In this document: positions 26,926-35,636 of the stretch, one piece after another
How the letters are laid out: each line of letters opens with the position of its first letter
Position numbering within the stretch: the first letter of the stretch is position 1
From: Kaistia defluvii
Lineage (GTDB): Bacteria > Pseudomonadota > Alphaproteobacteria > Rhizobiales > Kaistiaceae
Length of the DNA: 64,000 bases
Assembly: GCF_026343955.1 (NCBI RefSeq)
Contig: NZ_JAPKNI010000005.1
Coordinates: 402,679-466,678, forward strand
Reading direction: 5' to 3'
The notes under the pieces: model-generated
The model's input: the letters and a program-made list of their open reading frames with translations, nothing else
Database searches by the model: none
What the model was told of the DNA's origin: nothing
Program-made: the position numbers and the translations under genes

Positions 26926-27288
26926 ATGACCAACCCCGCAGCCCTCGTCGAACGCTACATCGCCAGCTGGAATGAAACCGACCCCGCCAAACGGCGCGAA
27001 CTGATCGCAGCGACCTTCACGGAATCGGCCAGCTATGGCGACCCGATGATGAAGAGCGACGGCCATGGCGGCATCGACTGCATGATGGCGGCCGCTCAGG
27101 AGCGCTTCGCCGGCTTGCGCTTCAAGCAGGTTGGCAGGATCGACGCGTATGAAGATCGCGTCCGCTTCTCCTGGGAGCTCGGTCCCGATGGCGGCCCCTC
27201 GGTCGCCGGCGGCACAGACTTCGCGACCGTCAATACCGGCCGGCTGGCCCATGTCGTCGGCTTCCTGGACTTTGCGCCAGCCGCCTAG
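26926..27288 (+). CDS. NTF2/SnoaL-like protein
   Basis: This 120-residue cone-shaped-fold protein has an N-terminal helix (VERYIASWNETDPAKRRELIAATFTESASYGDPM) and then strands with FKQVGRIDAYEDRVRFSWELG and TGRLAHVVGFLDF. SnoaL-like proteins may isomerise or hydrolyse small polyketide-type molecules or merely bind them. TGGAG lies about 8 bases before the ATG. Its stop codon overlaps the stop of the convergent glycosylase gene in the shared palindrome CTAG (27285-27288). It probably belongs to the XRE-controlled unit. Confidence 0.82.
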   Translation: MTNPAALVERYIASWNETDPAKRRELIAATFTESASYGDPMMKSDGHGGIDCMMAAAQERFAGLRFKQVGRIDAYEDRVRFSWELGPDGGPSVAGGTDFATVNTGRLAHVVGFLDFAPAA

Positions 27289-28172
27289 TCGGCGAGACTT
27301 GCCCAGAGATGGGTCGTGGCGAGGCTTCGATGCGGGGCAAAGGCCTGCATCGAAGCCTCCTGCGCCTTGAGGTCGGGCCGCTCGGCGAGGCCATGCAGCC
27401 GCTGCAGCGCGGTGGCGAGGCCGGAATCGCCGATCGGCGCCATGTCGGGAAAGCCGAAGCCGCGCAGCAGGATGTAGCGCGCCGTCCAGGTGCCGATGCC
27501 GCGCACGGCCACCAGCGCGGCCTCGGCCTCGCCGGCCGATCCCTGCGCCAGCGCTTCGAGCGAGAACGCGCCTTCCTCGATTTGCCGCGCGACCCCGATC
27601 AGGTAACTGGCCTTCGACCGCGAAAAGCGCAGCGAGGTCAGATCCTCCATGTCCAGCGCGGCGACGCGGGCCGGGTCGGGGTTGGCATAGAGCCCGCTGA
27701 TGCGATGAAGAACACCCGCCCGCTCGATCATGGCGCGACGGAGGGCGGCAGCGAAGGTCAGGTTGATCTGCTGGCCGATCACCGCCCAACAGACGGCGTC
27801 CCAGATATCGGCGGTAAGGGGGATGCGCAGGCCGCGGCGCGGGCCCAGGATGCGCGCCGCATCCTCGCGCGCGGCCACCAGCGCCTCGAAGCCGACGGGA
27901 TCGCTGCCGAGGCCGAGCATGCGCGACACGATCCGCTCCACCGTCTCCGGCGGCAGGACGTCTCCGTCGAGACGAACCTCGGCATGCGGGTCCGTGGCGC
28001 GGTCGGAATGAGCGAGGTCGATCTGGAGACAATACGCTGTTCCGTCGACCAGTACGGTCTTGGCGAGGATCCGCCCTTCGACCCGCTCGCTGACACTGAG
28101 CCGGTCACGACCGTGATAGGCGAGCGCATACTCGGGCCGGAAGCCGGCCGGCAGCGCAAGGGTCAGCTTCAT
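27285..28172 (-). CDS. AlkA-like DNA-3-methyladenine glycosylase
   Basis: This helix-hairpin-helix-GPD superfamily glycosylase of about 295 residues removes alkylated bases from DNA. The DNA-binding hairpin and catalytic Asp lie in AVRGIGTWTARYILLRGFGFPDMAPIGDSGL. An upstream helix WDAVCWAVIGQQINLTFAAALRRAM is typical of the family. The N-terminal AlkA_N-like part is partly conserved. Three in-frame Met codons cluster at 28214-28172; I chose the last, which puts GAAGGA about 10 bases upstream, but 28181 is possible. It is not linked to ada or other adaptive-response genes here. Confidence 0.9.
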   Translation of the reverse strand: MKLTLALPAGFRPEYALAYHGRDRLSVSERVEGRILAKTVLVDGTAYCLQIDLAHSDRATDPHAEVRLDGDVLPPETVERIVSRMLGLGSDPVGFEALVAAREDAARILGPRRGLRIPLTADIWDAVCWAVIGQQINLTFAAALRRAMIERAGVLHRISGLYANPDPARVAALDMEDLTSLRFSRSKASYLIGVARQIEEGAFSLEALAQGSAGEAEAALVAVRGIGTWTARYILLRGFGFPDMAPIGDSGLATALQRLHGLAERPDLKAQEASMQAFAPHRSLATTHLWASLAD

Positions 28173-28292
28173 TCCGCGCATTTCCTTCGTACCGCCGCGA
28201 TCGCGGAATGGCACCGGTCGCCCAGCGCTAACGCGACCCCAGCGGCACGGCCATCCGTTTCTTGCTCCGCAATCGATGCGGTCTCGAAGCGA

Positions 28293-29672
28293 TCAGCCTT
28301 GGCGGCGGTGGCGAACGCTCGGCTCGCGCATGGTGACGAGTTCTTCGGCCGCGGTCGGATGCAGAGCCATGGTGGAGTCGAAGTCGGCCTTGGTCGCGCC
28401 CATCTTCAGCGTGATGGCGACGATCTGCACGATCTCGCCGGCATCGGGGCCGAGTATATGGCAGCCGACGACGCGGTCGCTGTCCGCATCGACGAGAAGC
28501 TTCATCAGCGTCTTCTCGTTGCGTCCCGAAAGCGTGTGCTTCATCGGCCGGAAGCTGGTCTGGTAGACATCGACCGCCGCGAATTCGACGAGAGCCTCTT
28601 CCTCGGTCAGGCCAACGGAACCGATTTCCGGCTGCGAGAACACGGCTTTGGGAATACCGAGGTGATCGACCGAGATGCGCTTGCCGCCGAACACGGTGTC
28701 GGCGAAGGCATGGCCCTCGCGAATGGCCACCGGCGTCAGGTTGACCCGGTTGGTGACATCGCCGACCGCATAGATTGACGGCACGTTGGACTGCGAGAAT
28801 TCGTCGACGATGACGGCGCCCGCGCCATCGAGCTGGACGCCGGCACTCTCCAGGCCGAGGCCGCGCGTGTTGGGAGCGCGCCCGGTCGCGATCATAACCT
28901 CGCCGGCGGAAAGGGCTTCGCCGCTACGGGTATGCGCCAGCAGGCCGTCCGCCGACTTCTCGATCGACGTGATGACATCGCCGGTCAGGACGCGGATACC
29001 CTTCTTCTCGATCTCTTCGCGCAGGGTGCGGCGGAGATCGGCGTCAAAGCCGCGCAAGAGCGCATCGCCGCGATGGACCAGCGTCGTCTCGACGCCGAGA
29101 CCATTGAAGATGCCGGCAAATTCCACCGCGATAAACCCGCCGCCGACGACCACGATCCGCTCCGGCAGACGCTCAAGATGGAACGCTTCATTCGACGAAA
29201 TCGCCAGTTCGCGGCCCGGCAGATCCGGCACGATATAGGGCGTCGCCCCGGTCGCGACGAGAATGTACTTCGCCGTGACGAGGCGATCCTCCGCCACGAG
29301 CCGCACCGTGTGAGGATCGATGATCTCCGCGCGGCTCTGGACCAGCTTGGCGCCGGAGCGCTCCAGATTGCGGATATAGATGCCATTCAGGCGATCGATC
29401 TCGGCGTCCTTGGCAGCCACGAGGCGCGGCCAGTCAAAGGTTGCCTCCCCGGGATTCCAGCCGAATCCGACCGCATCCTCGAACTCCTCGGCAAAGCGCG
29501 AGGCGTAGACGAACAGCTTCTTCGGCACGCAGCCCCGGATCACGCAGGTGCCGCCGACGCGGTATTCCTCCGCCACCATCACGCTGGCGCCGTAACTGGC
29601 GGCAATCCGCCCCGCACGAACACCGCCGGAACCGGCGCCGATGATGAAAAGGTCGACGTCGAACTGGTTCAT
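28293..29672 (-). CDS. gor: Glutathione-disulfide reductase
   Basis: This 459-residue flavoenzyme reduces oxidised glutathione with NADPH. FAD binding uses LFIIGAGSGGVRAGRIAASYGA; the redox disulfide is Cys43-Cys48 in GGTCVIRGCVPKKL. The NAD(P) Rossmann motif is VVVGGGFIAVEFAGIFNGLG, followed by a VHRGDALLRGFD segment with the basic residues expected for NADPH. The C-terminal catalytic His is in LHPTAAEELVTMR. The start is ATG 29672, where the family begins. Upstream on the same strand lie DUF2059 and rpiA, an arrangement that recurs in Rhizobiales, so the three are likely one operon. Confidence 0.96.
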   Translation of the reverse strand: MNQFDVDLFIIGAGSGGVRAGRIAASYGASVMVAEEYRVGGTCVIRGCVPKKLFVYASRFAEEFEDAVGFGWNPGEATFDWPRLVAAKDAEIDRLNGIYIRNLERSGAKLVQSRAEIIDPHTVRLVAEDRLVTAKYILVATGATPYIVPDLPGRELAISSNEAFHLERLPERIVVVGGGFIAVEFAGIFNGLGVETTLVHRGDALLRGFDADLRRTLREEIEKKGIRVLTGDVITSIEKSADGLLAHTRSGEALSAGEVMIATGRAPNTRGLGLESAGVQLDGAGAVIVDEFSQSNVPSIYAVGDVTNRVNLTPVAIREGHAFADTVFGGKRISVDHLGIPKAVFSQPEIGSVGLTEEEALVEFAAVDVYQTSFRPMKHTLSGRNEKTLMKLLVDADSDRVVGCHILGPDAGEIVQIVAITLKMGATKADFDSTMALHPTAAEELVTMREPSVRHRRQG

Positions 29673-29790
29673 GATCAGGCTCGGTCCCAGGGCATTTTCA
29701 GGCGAAGTGGACGGCGGTTCGCGCAAGCAGATCGCGATCCGCCCAACAAAGGGCGCATCGTCGCCGGTGAAGGCGAGACGGCGAAGTGGC

Positions 29791-30297
29791 CTAGAACTCG
29801 ATGCCCTTCTTCTTCAGGTCCTCGCGGGACTTTTCGAACAGTTCCTCGCCGACGCGATCCGACCAGCCCTTGACCGACTGCAGGGTCTCGCCGACGACCT
29901 TCGGGCCGATTTCCGCCAGCTTGGAGCCGGCCGGGCTCTTGTAGAAGGTCGAGATCGCGTTCAGCTCGTCTTCGGAGAAGTGCTTGGCCCAGATGCGGGC
30001 GACGTCGTTGTCGAGGTCCTTGCGACGCGAAACGAGTTCGAGCGCCTGGGCGTCGACCACTTCGGCGATTGCCTGATGCTGGTCGGGACGCATGCGGATC
30101 AACTTGTTCTGGGTCTGCTGCGACAGGAGCGGCAGCAGGTTGTCGAAACCGCGCGAGGTCTTGGCCGCATGTACGGCCTCGAGCGCCGCGGCGACATGCG
30201 CGTCGGTCACTTCCTGCGCCTGAGCGAAACCGGCCGTGCCCATGGCGAGGCCGGCAGCCAGCACGACGGCGCCAATGGATTTGCGGATGAAGGTCAT
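29791..30297 (-). CDS. DUF2059 secreted protein
   Basis: This 168-residue protein has a signal peptide (MTFIRKSIGAVVLAAGLAMGTAGFAQAQ) and a helical DUF2059 domain with KHFSEDELNAISTFYKSPAGSKL and KVVGETLQSV. The YKSPxGxK segment is the family hallmark. GGAG lies 8 bases upstream of the ATG. The gene sits between rpiA (28 bases upstream) and gor (118 bases downstream). The domain is periplasmic and of unknown function. Conserved linkage to gor hints at an oxidative-stress or envelope role, but that is inference. Confidence 0.92.
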   Translation of the reverse strand: MTFIRKSIGAVVLAAGLAMGTAGFAQAQEVTDAHVAAALEAVHAAKTSRGFDNLLPLLSQQTQNKLIRMRPDQHQAIAEVVDAQALELVSRRKDLDNDVARIWAKHFSEDELNAISTFYKSPAGSKLAEIGPKVVGETLQSVKGWSDRVGEELFEKSREDLKKKGIEF

Positions 30298-30325
30298 GGA
30301 GAAACTCCCGATGGGCGAAATAATG

Positions 30326-31024
30326 TTAAGCCACCAACCAGCTTATGCCTTCCGGCCGAGCGATGACGGCAGCAGATGCAAGTCCAATGAAGAGACCGTG
30401 CTCCACGACCCCCGGAATCGCGGCGAGGGCGAGACTCAAGGCTTCTGGATCGCGAATGAGGCCAAAAGATGCATCGATGATGGCGTGGCCACCATCCGTT
30501 ACGAAGGGTGAGCCGTCCGCCGCGAGACGCCGCGTCAACGTGACGGGCATGGCCAGACGCGCGGCCGCGTCGGCGATCGCCGCCGTGGTAGCGCCGATGC
30601 CAAAATGATTGACCTCGACCGGCAACGGAAAGGCGCCGAGGGTGTCGACCAGCTTGGAGCCGTCGGCGATCACGATCATCCGGCTCGATGCCGCCGCGAC
30701 GATCTTTTCGCGCAGCAGCGCACCGCCGCCGCCCTTGGTCAGCCGCAGCCGGCTGTCCAGTTCGTCGGCGCCATCGATGGTCAGATCCAGGCGAGGCAGT
30801 TCTTCCAGCGTCGCCAGCGGAATGCCCTCCGCGCGCGCCAGCGCCGCCGTGCGTTCCGAGGAGGGAACGCCGACAACCGAGAGCCCGTTTCGCACGAGAG
30901 CTCCGAGCCCGCGAATGAAGTGGTTTGCCGTCGAGCCGGAGCCAAGGCCAAGCTTCATGCCGTCCTCGACCTGTTCGAGGGCCGCAAGCGCCGCCTGCTT
31001 CTTGAGTTCGTCGCTGGAGATCAT
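30326..31024 (-). CDS. rpiA: Ribose-5-phosphate isomerase A
   Basis: This 232-residue enzyme interconverts ribose 5-phosphate and ribulose 5-phosphate in the pentose phosphate pathway. Signature blocks are all present: [67 protein letters not shown] (catalytic Asp, Glu and Lys) and VEVNHFGIG. The ATG at 31024 fits the family N-terminus; the longer frame adds 43 unrelated residues. It is the first gene of the rpiA-DUF2059-gor unit and divergent from gph. Confidence 0.97.
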   Translation of the reverse strand: MISSDELKKQAALAALEQVEDGMKLGLGSGSTANHFIRGLGALVRNGLSVVGVPSSERTAALARAEGIPLATLEELPRLDLTIDGADELDSRLRLTKGGGGALLREKIVAAASSRMIVIADGSKLVDTLGAFPLPVEVNHFGIGATTAAIADAAARLAMPVTLTRRLAADGSPFVTDGGHAIIDASFGLIRDPEALSLALAAIPGVVEHGLFIGLASAAVIARPEGISWLVA

Positions 31025-31179
31025 CAGGCACTTCGAATTTGTGGAGTTGACGCCGATGCGGCGCCGCTTGTTAGCATGGGGCGCGGCCGTCGCCAACGTC
31101 CACGCGACATCGTCCCGCCTTTCAGAGGTCGGAGGGAGTTGGTAGGTTCGCACACCTCCACCGACGGATTCCCCTGCTG

Positions 31180-31851
31180 ATGCGCCCCATCCTCGTCTTC
31201 GATCTCGACGGCACGCTCGTCGATACGGCCACCGATCTCGTCGCGACCCTCAATGTCGTGCTCGAACAGGAGGGCCTCGCCGCCCTTCGCTACGAGGATG
31301 CACGCGCGATGGTGGGGCATGGCGCCCGCGTCCTCATCGAGCGCGGCCTCGCCGCCAATGACGTCACCCGCGACGCGGCCACCATCGATCGGCTGTTCGA
31401 CACCTACATTGCGTATTATGCGGCCCACATTGCCGACACCAGCCGGCCCTTCGAAGGCGTCGTCGCGGCGCTCGACCATTTTGCCGCCGAAGGCTGGCTG
31501 CTCGCGGTCTGCACCAACAAGCTCGAGGGTCTTTCGATGCTGCTGCTCGATGAGCTTGGCCTGTCGGACCGGTTCGCGGCGATCTGCGGCGCCGACACCT
31601 TCGCCGCGCGCAAGCCCGATCCGCTGGCGCTCAACGAGACCATCCGCCGCGCCGGCGGCGATCCCCGTCGGGCCGTGATGATCGGCGATTCGAAGACCGA
31701 CATCGACACGGCCAAGGCGGCTGGCATTCCCGTCGTGGCGGTGGATTTCGGATATACGTCGGTTCCGGTCACCGAACTCGGCCCGGATATCGTCATCGGC
31801 CACTTCGACCAGTTGGCCGCGGCGGTGGCCGAGCTGACCGTCCGCGTTTAG
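31180..31851 (+). CDS. gph: Phosphoglycolate phosphatase (HAD superfamily)
   Basis: This 223-residue HAD hydrolase has motif [16 protein letters not shown], a helical cap (residues about 16-80), motif II as CTNK, motif III Lys in ARKPDPLAL, and motif [22 protein letters not shown]. The closeness to Gph and its placement beside rpiA-DUF2059-gor, as in other Rhizobiales, support phosphoglycolate as substrate. The ribosome site is weak. HAD specificity is hard to read, so another small phosphate ester is possible. It is convergent with eipB, whose stop lies 24 bases away. Confidence 0.9.
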   Translation: MRPILVFDLDGTLVDTATDLVATLNVVLEQEGLAALRYEDARAMVGHGARVLIERGLAANDVTRDAATIDRLFDTYIAYYAAHIADTSRPFEGVVAALDHFAAEGWLLAVCTNKLEGLSMLLLDELGLSDRFAAICGADTFAARKPDPLALNETIRRAGGDPRRAVMIGDSKTDIDTAKAAGIPVVAVDFGYTSVPVTELGPDIVIGHFDQLAAAVAELTVRV

Positions 31852-31875
31852 AGGTCAGTCGCTCGAAGAGCGCTT

Positions 31876-32754
31876 CTACCGGCAGCGCTTGGCGGCGATC
31901 TTGACCGGCTTCATGTCGAGCCGAACCAGCTTTCCCGTCAGCGCGAAGTCGCCATAGTCGAGCCGCATCCGTCGCGTGACGCCATTCTCGTAGACGATGA
32001 AGGACAGCTCATAGGCCGGCGACTCCTCCCCGGACCCCTTCTGGTCAAAATAGCTGAGTGTCACGGGCCAATGGCGCACATTGGCGATTCCGGCCGATTT
32101 GGCGGCTGCCTCGTCACCGAGATCATCAGCGCCCGAATTGGCAGCGCCGATGACGGCAGCCGTCGCGTAGGGCTTCTCGCCCTTTTCCGACCCATCGAAC
32201 AGCCCGACCTGCACGAAGCGATCGCCGCGCATCGCGGCTTCGATAATGGTGGAGAGATGCTGGTTGGGGAACTGGAACGAGGGCGCAATGTCGAAGCGCT
32301 CAGTCTTGGGCTTGGCCAGCGTGACATGGAGCTTGCCGTCCTCGCGTTCGGCCGATCCCGTCGAATCCTCGGCCAGCGTACCGTCCACATAGCTCTTGGT
32401 GGCGAAGCTGAAGCTCTTGCCGTCGGCATCCTCGAAGGTGGAGGTCGCCACGTCGGTCAGCCGCGAATTGCCATCGCCATCGCTGATGCGCGTCACGAAA
32501 CGCAGCTTGGTCGTATAGCCGTCGCAGCGAGAGCCGGCGAAATCATAGACCATGCGGCCTTCGGCATCGCTGACGGACTCCGCCTTGCCGCCGGAATCGA
32601 GGCGCAGATCATAGACGGCCTGGTGCGTCGCGAAGGGAAGTTTGGCCGGCGCGGGCGAGATGGCTGCGGCCGAATCCGCCATGACCATCCATGATGCGGC
32701 GGCGGCAACCAGCGCCAGCCCCGTGCGACCTGCACCCAGTGATACGGACTTCAT
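31876..32754 (-). CDS. eipB: EipB-family (DUF1849) cell-envelope integrity protein
   Basis: This 292-residue periplasmic protein has a signal peptide (LALVAAAASWMVMADSAAA) and the DUF1849 beta-spiral body. Conserved parts are ATHQAVYDLRLD, YDFAGSRCDGYTTKLRFVTRI, SFQFPNQHLSTIIEAAMRGDRF and the C-terminal KIAAKRCR. The Cys in GSRC and the Cys next to the C-terminus match the disulfide described for Brucella EipB, which supports envelope integrity and virulence. ATG 32754 has GGAG 6 bases upstream. The gene is single. Family assignment is firm; physiology here is by analogy. Confidence 0.92.
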   Translation of the reverse strand: MKSVSLGAGRTGLALVAAAASWMVMADSAAAISPAPAKLPFATHQAVYDLRLDSGGKAESVSDAEGRMVYDFAGSRCDGYTTKLRFVTRISDGDGNSRLTDVATSTFEDADGKSFSFATKSYVDGTLAEDSTGSAEREDGKLHVTLAKPKTERFDIAPSFQFPNQHLSTIIEAAMRGDRFVQVGLFDGSEKGEKPYATAAVIGAANSGADDLGDEAAAKSAGIANVRHWPVTLSYFDQKGSGEESPAYELSFIVYENGVTRRMRLDYGDFALTGKLVRLDMKPVKIAAKRCR

Positions 32755-32940
32755 GCGAGCTCCCATCGTCGTCAAGCCGACATAGGGCTGACATAGAGCG
32801 CCATTTCAATCAGCAAAACGCCAAAACGTCTACGGACCAGCATATACCTTGTCGCCGCATCGGAACATGAGCGTCGCTTGCGGTCGCCCCGGAATCGGGC
32901 GAAACCCAAACGAATGAATGCCATGCCTTGGGAGAACCCT

Positions 32941-33405
32941 ATGACGAGCCTGATCGATAGCCGACTGGAAGCTCTCGGAATCGTGTTGCCCGCGGCGGTC
33001 GCACCGGCCGCTAACTATGTACCGGCTGTGGAAAGCCGAGGCTTTCTCTATATCTCGGGCCAGATTCCGGTTGGAGCCAATGGCATCGAATATGTCGGCA
33101 AGCTCGGGCGCGAGCTGACGCTGGAAGACGGCCGCGCCGCCGCGCGTCTGTGCGCCATCAACATTCTAGCCCAGGCGAAAGCCGCGCTGGGCGACCTCGA
33201 TCGCATCGGTCGCGTGGTCAAGCTCGTCGGCTTCGTCAATTCGGATCCGGAGTTCGGCGACCAGCCGAAGGTGGTCAACGGCGCTTCCGACCTGATGGTT
33301 GAGGTGCTGGGCGACAAGGGACGTCACGCCCGCTCGGCCGTCGGCGTCGCGGCCCTCCCCTTCGGCGTCGGCGTCGAAGTCGAAGCCATCCTCGAAATCG
33401 CCTGA
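32941..33405 (+). CDS. RidA-family protein
   Basis: This 154-residue YjgF/YER057c/UK114-fold protein belongs to the longer YjgH-like subgroup: GFLYISGQIPVGANG, LCAINILAQAKAALGDLDRI, LVGFVNSDPEFGDQPKVVNGASDLM, and HARSAVGVAALPFGVGVEVEAI. The Arg in HARSAVG is the position that binds carboxylates in RidA enzymes, which hydrolyse reactive enamines and imines. GGGAGAACCCT supports ATG 32941; an upstream frame extension has no support. The following GDPD gene starts 3 bases after its stop, so the two are co-translated. Confidence 0.9.
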   Translation: MTSLIDSRLEALGIVLPAAVAPAANYVPAVESRGFLYISGQIPVGANGIEYVGKLGRELTLEDGRAAARLCAINILAQAKAALGDLDRIGRVVKLVGFVNSDPEFGDQPKVVNGASDLMVEVLGDKGRHARSAVGVAALPFGVGVEVEAILEIA

Positions 33406-33408
33406 TCC

Positions 33409-34176
33409 ATGTCCTCGGATCGCCCGATCGCCCCCGCCTGGCTTACCGCGCGCCCGATCGCCCACCGCGCCTATCATGACGCGGCCGGCGGCCGGATCGA
33501 GAACACGTTCTCGGCCGTCCGGGCCGCGATCGAACGCGATTTCGCGATCGAGGTGGATCTGCAACTCACCGCCGATGGCGCGGTCGTCGTCTTCCACGAC
33601 GACACGGTCGACCGCCTGATGCAGGCCAGCGGCCGCGTCGACGCCATGACGCTGGCAGACCTGAAGGCGACCGCCTTCCGGCAGGGCAGCGACACGGTGC
33701 CGACGCTCGCTGAACTGCTGGAGACTGTTGCCGGCAAGGTCCCGCTGGTGATCGAGCTCAAGAGCAACTGGAATGGCGATCGACGTCTCGAAGCCGCGGT
33801 CGCGCCGATCCTCGCCGCCTATGAAGGGCCGGCGGTGGTGATGTCGTTCGACCCGGACTCGATGGCCGCCATGCAGAAGCTTCTGCCCTCCATGCCGCGC
33901 GGCATCGTGGCCGACCGCTACACCGAGCTTGAGGAATGGGGCTTCCTGCCGCCCCGCCGCCGCTTTGCGCTGCGCAACCTGTCGGCGGTGCCCAAGGTCG
34001 GCGCCAGTTTCGTCTCCTATGACCTGAACGGCCTGCCCGCTTTCGCCCCCTCGAAGGTCCGGGCCAGCGGACTGCCGCTGATCACCTGGACGGTACGAAC
34101 GCCTGAACAGGCCGCCAAGGCGAAGCTCTATACCGACCAGATCACCTTTGAAGGGTTCGACCCGGACAAGCTCTGA
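33409..34176 (+). CDS. Glycerophosphodiester phosphodiesterase
   Basis: This 255-residue TIM-barrel enzyme has the GDPD signature: PIAHRAYHDAAGGRIENTFSAV (catalytic His, then Glu), FAIEVDLQLTADGAVVVFHDDTVDRL (Glu-Asp metal ligands and second His), VIELKSNW (Glu and Lys). It hydrolyses glycerophosphodiesters to glycerol 3-phosphate plus an alcohol. There is no signal peptide, so it is cytosolic. It is tightly linked behind the RidA gene, a pairing I have no functional explanation for. A hairpin lies downstream at 34262-34291. Confidence 0.93.
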   Translation: MSSDRPIAPAWLTARPIAHRAYHDAAGGRIENTFSAVRAAIERDFAIEVDLQLTADGAVVVFHDDTVDRLMQASGRVDAMTLADLKATAFRQGSDTVPTLAELLETVAGKVPLVIELKSNWNGDRRLEAAVAPILAAYEGPAVVMSFDPDSMAAMQKLLPSMPRGIVADRYTELEEWGFLPPRRRFALRNLSAVPKVGASFVSYDLNGLPAFAPSKVRASGLPLITWTVRTPEQAAKAKLYTDQITFEGFDPDKL

Positions 34177-34261
34177 CGTCTCGGTCCGACCTTTCCTGCA
34201 CGCCGGGTCGGCAACAGTCTGGATGAGGCGGAAGCCGCAGGGGCGCGCCTGCCCTTCTCGC

Positions 34262-34291
34262 CGCAAGACGCCGTTCACAAGGCGTCTTGCG
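34262..34291 (+). terminator. 11-bp hairpin after the GDPD gene
   Basis: CGCAAGACGCC (34262-34272) pairs with GGCGTCTTGCG (34281-34291) around an 8-base loop. It lies between the GDPD and GNAT genes. There is no T-run, so it may be a transcript-stabilising hairpin or a factor-dependent terminator. Confidence 0.55.
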
Positions 34292-34355
34292 CTTGCGGCG
34301 TTGCGCCTTAGATGCTGGGATAGTCCATGCGCCCGAGCGAGAACGTCCTCCCCTC

Positions 34356-35630
34356 ATGACAGCCACCACCGATGCGCGCCTCAGCGTCCTCTCCTCGCTT
34401 GCCGAAATCGACCGGCAGGAATGGGATGCCTGCGCCAATCCGGGCTGGGCTTCGGCCCGCCCGTTCGGCGAGGATCCCTCAACGTTTCTAAAGACTTATC
34501 ACGGACGAGCGGAATCAGGACCTGAAGCCGACGCGCCTGAATCAAAATCTCAGCGGACGTCCTATAACCCCTTCATTTCCTATGATTTTCTGCATGCGCT
34601 GGAAGAATCCGGCTCGGCAACCGGCCGAACTGGCTGGCAAGCGCGCCACCTCGTGCTCGAGGACGAAAACGGCAAGGCCGCCGGCATCGTACCCTGCTAC
34701 CAGAAGGCCCATTCGATGGGCGAGTATGTCTTCGACCAAGGCTGGGCCGATGCCTATGAGCGCGCCGGTGGCCGGTATTATCCGAAACTGCAGGTCTCGG
34801 TTCCCTTCACCCCCGCCACCGGTCGCAGACTGCTGAGCCGCGCGGACGCGCCGCCCGCCACGCGCGAACTGCTGGTGGCCGGATTGCTGGAGCTTTGCCG
34901 CCAGCTCGGCACCTCCTCGATCCACGCAACCTTCCTGGAAGATCCGGACGCCGACCTGCTCGACGAGAGCGGCTTTCTCGCCCGGATGGACCAGCAGTTC
35001 CATTTCATCAACGAGGGCTATCGCGACTTCGATGATTTCCTTGAGGCGCTCGCCTCGCGCAAGCGCAAGGCGATCCGGCGTGAGCGGCGCGAGGCGCTCT
35101 CCGACGGCATCACGGTCGAACACCTGACGGGCCCCTCGATCACCGAACGGGACTGGGATGCGTTCTTCGGCTTCTACATGGATACCGGCGCGCGAAAGTG
35201 GGGCCGCCCCTATCTCAACCGGCGCTTCTTCTCGCTGCTCGGAGAGCGGATGGCCGACCGGGTCCTGCTGATCGTCGCCAGGCGCGACGGCGTGCCGATC
35301 GCCGGCGCCCTGAACATGATCGGCTCGGACGCCCTCTATGGCCGCTACTGGGGCGCGTCGGAGGAAGTGCCCTTCCTGCATTTCGAGGTCTGTTACCACC
35401 AAGCCGTCGACTGGGCGATCGCGCACGGCCTGCCGCGCGTCGAAGCCGGCGCGCAGGGCGACCACAAGCTCGCGCGCGGCTATCGCCCGATCGTCACCCG
35501 CTCGGCCCATTTCATCGCCGATCGCGGCCTGCGGCGCGCCGTTGCCGACTATCTGTCGCGAGAACGCGAAGCCGTTGCCGCCGATCACGAATTCCTCGAC
35601 GAGCACACGCCCTTCAAAGCTGATACGTGA
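34356..35630 (+). CDS. GNAT/FemAB-like acyltransferase family protein (PF04339)
   Basis: This 424-residue protein belongs to the family annotated as peptidoglycan biosynthesis/recognition GNAT proteins. Recognisable blocks are YNPFISYDFLHALEESGS, GEYVFDQGWADAYERAGGRYYPKLQVSVPFTPATGRRLL, QQFHFINEGYRDFDDFLEALASRKRKAIRRERREAL and VEAGAQGDHKLARGYRP. It resembles FemAB aminoacyl transferases in fold. Residues about 25-66 are a variable insert of low complexity before the conserved YNPF block. It is followed after 6 bases by the LTA-synthase-type gene, so the pair is probably an operon. The substrate is unknown. Confidence 0.85.
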   Translation: MTATTDARLSVLSSLAEIDRQEWDACANPGWASARPFGEDPSTFLKTYHGRAESGPEADAPESKSQRTSYNPFISYDFLHALEESGSATGRTGWQARHLVLEDENGKAAGIVPCYQKAHSMGEYVFDQGWADAYERAGGRYYPKLQVSVPFTPATGRRLLSRADAPPATRELLVAGLLELCRQLGTSSIHATFLEDPDADLLDESGFLARMDQQFHFINEGYRDFDDFLEALASRKRKAIRRERREALSDGITVEHLTGPSITERDWDAFFGFYMDTGARKWGRPYLNRRFFSLLGERMADRVLLIVARRDGVPIAGALNMIGSDALYGRYWGASEEVPFLHFEVCYHQAVDWAIAHGLPRVEAGAQGDHKLARGYRPIVTRSAHFIADRGLRRAVADYLSREREAVAADHEFLDEHTPFKADT

Positions 35631-35636
35631 CGTTGC

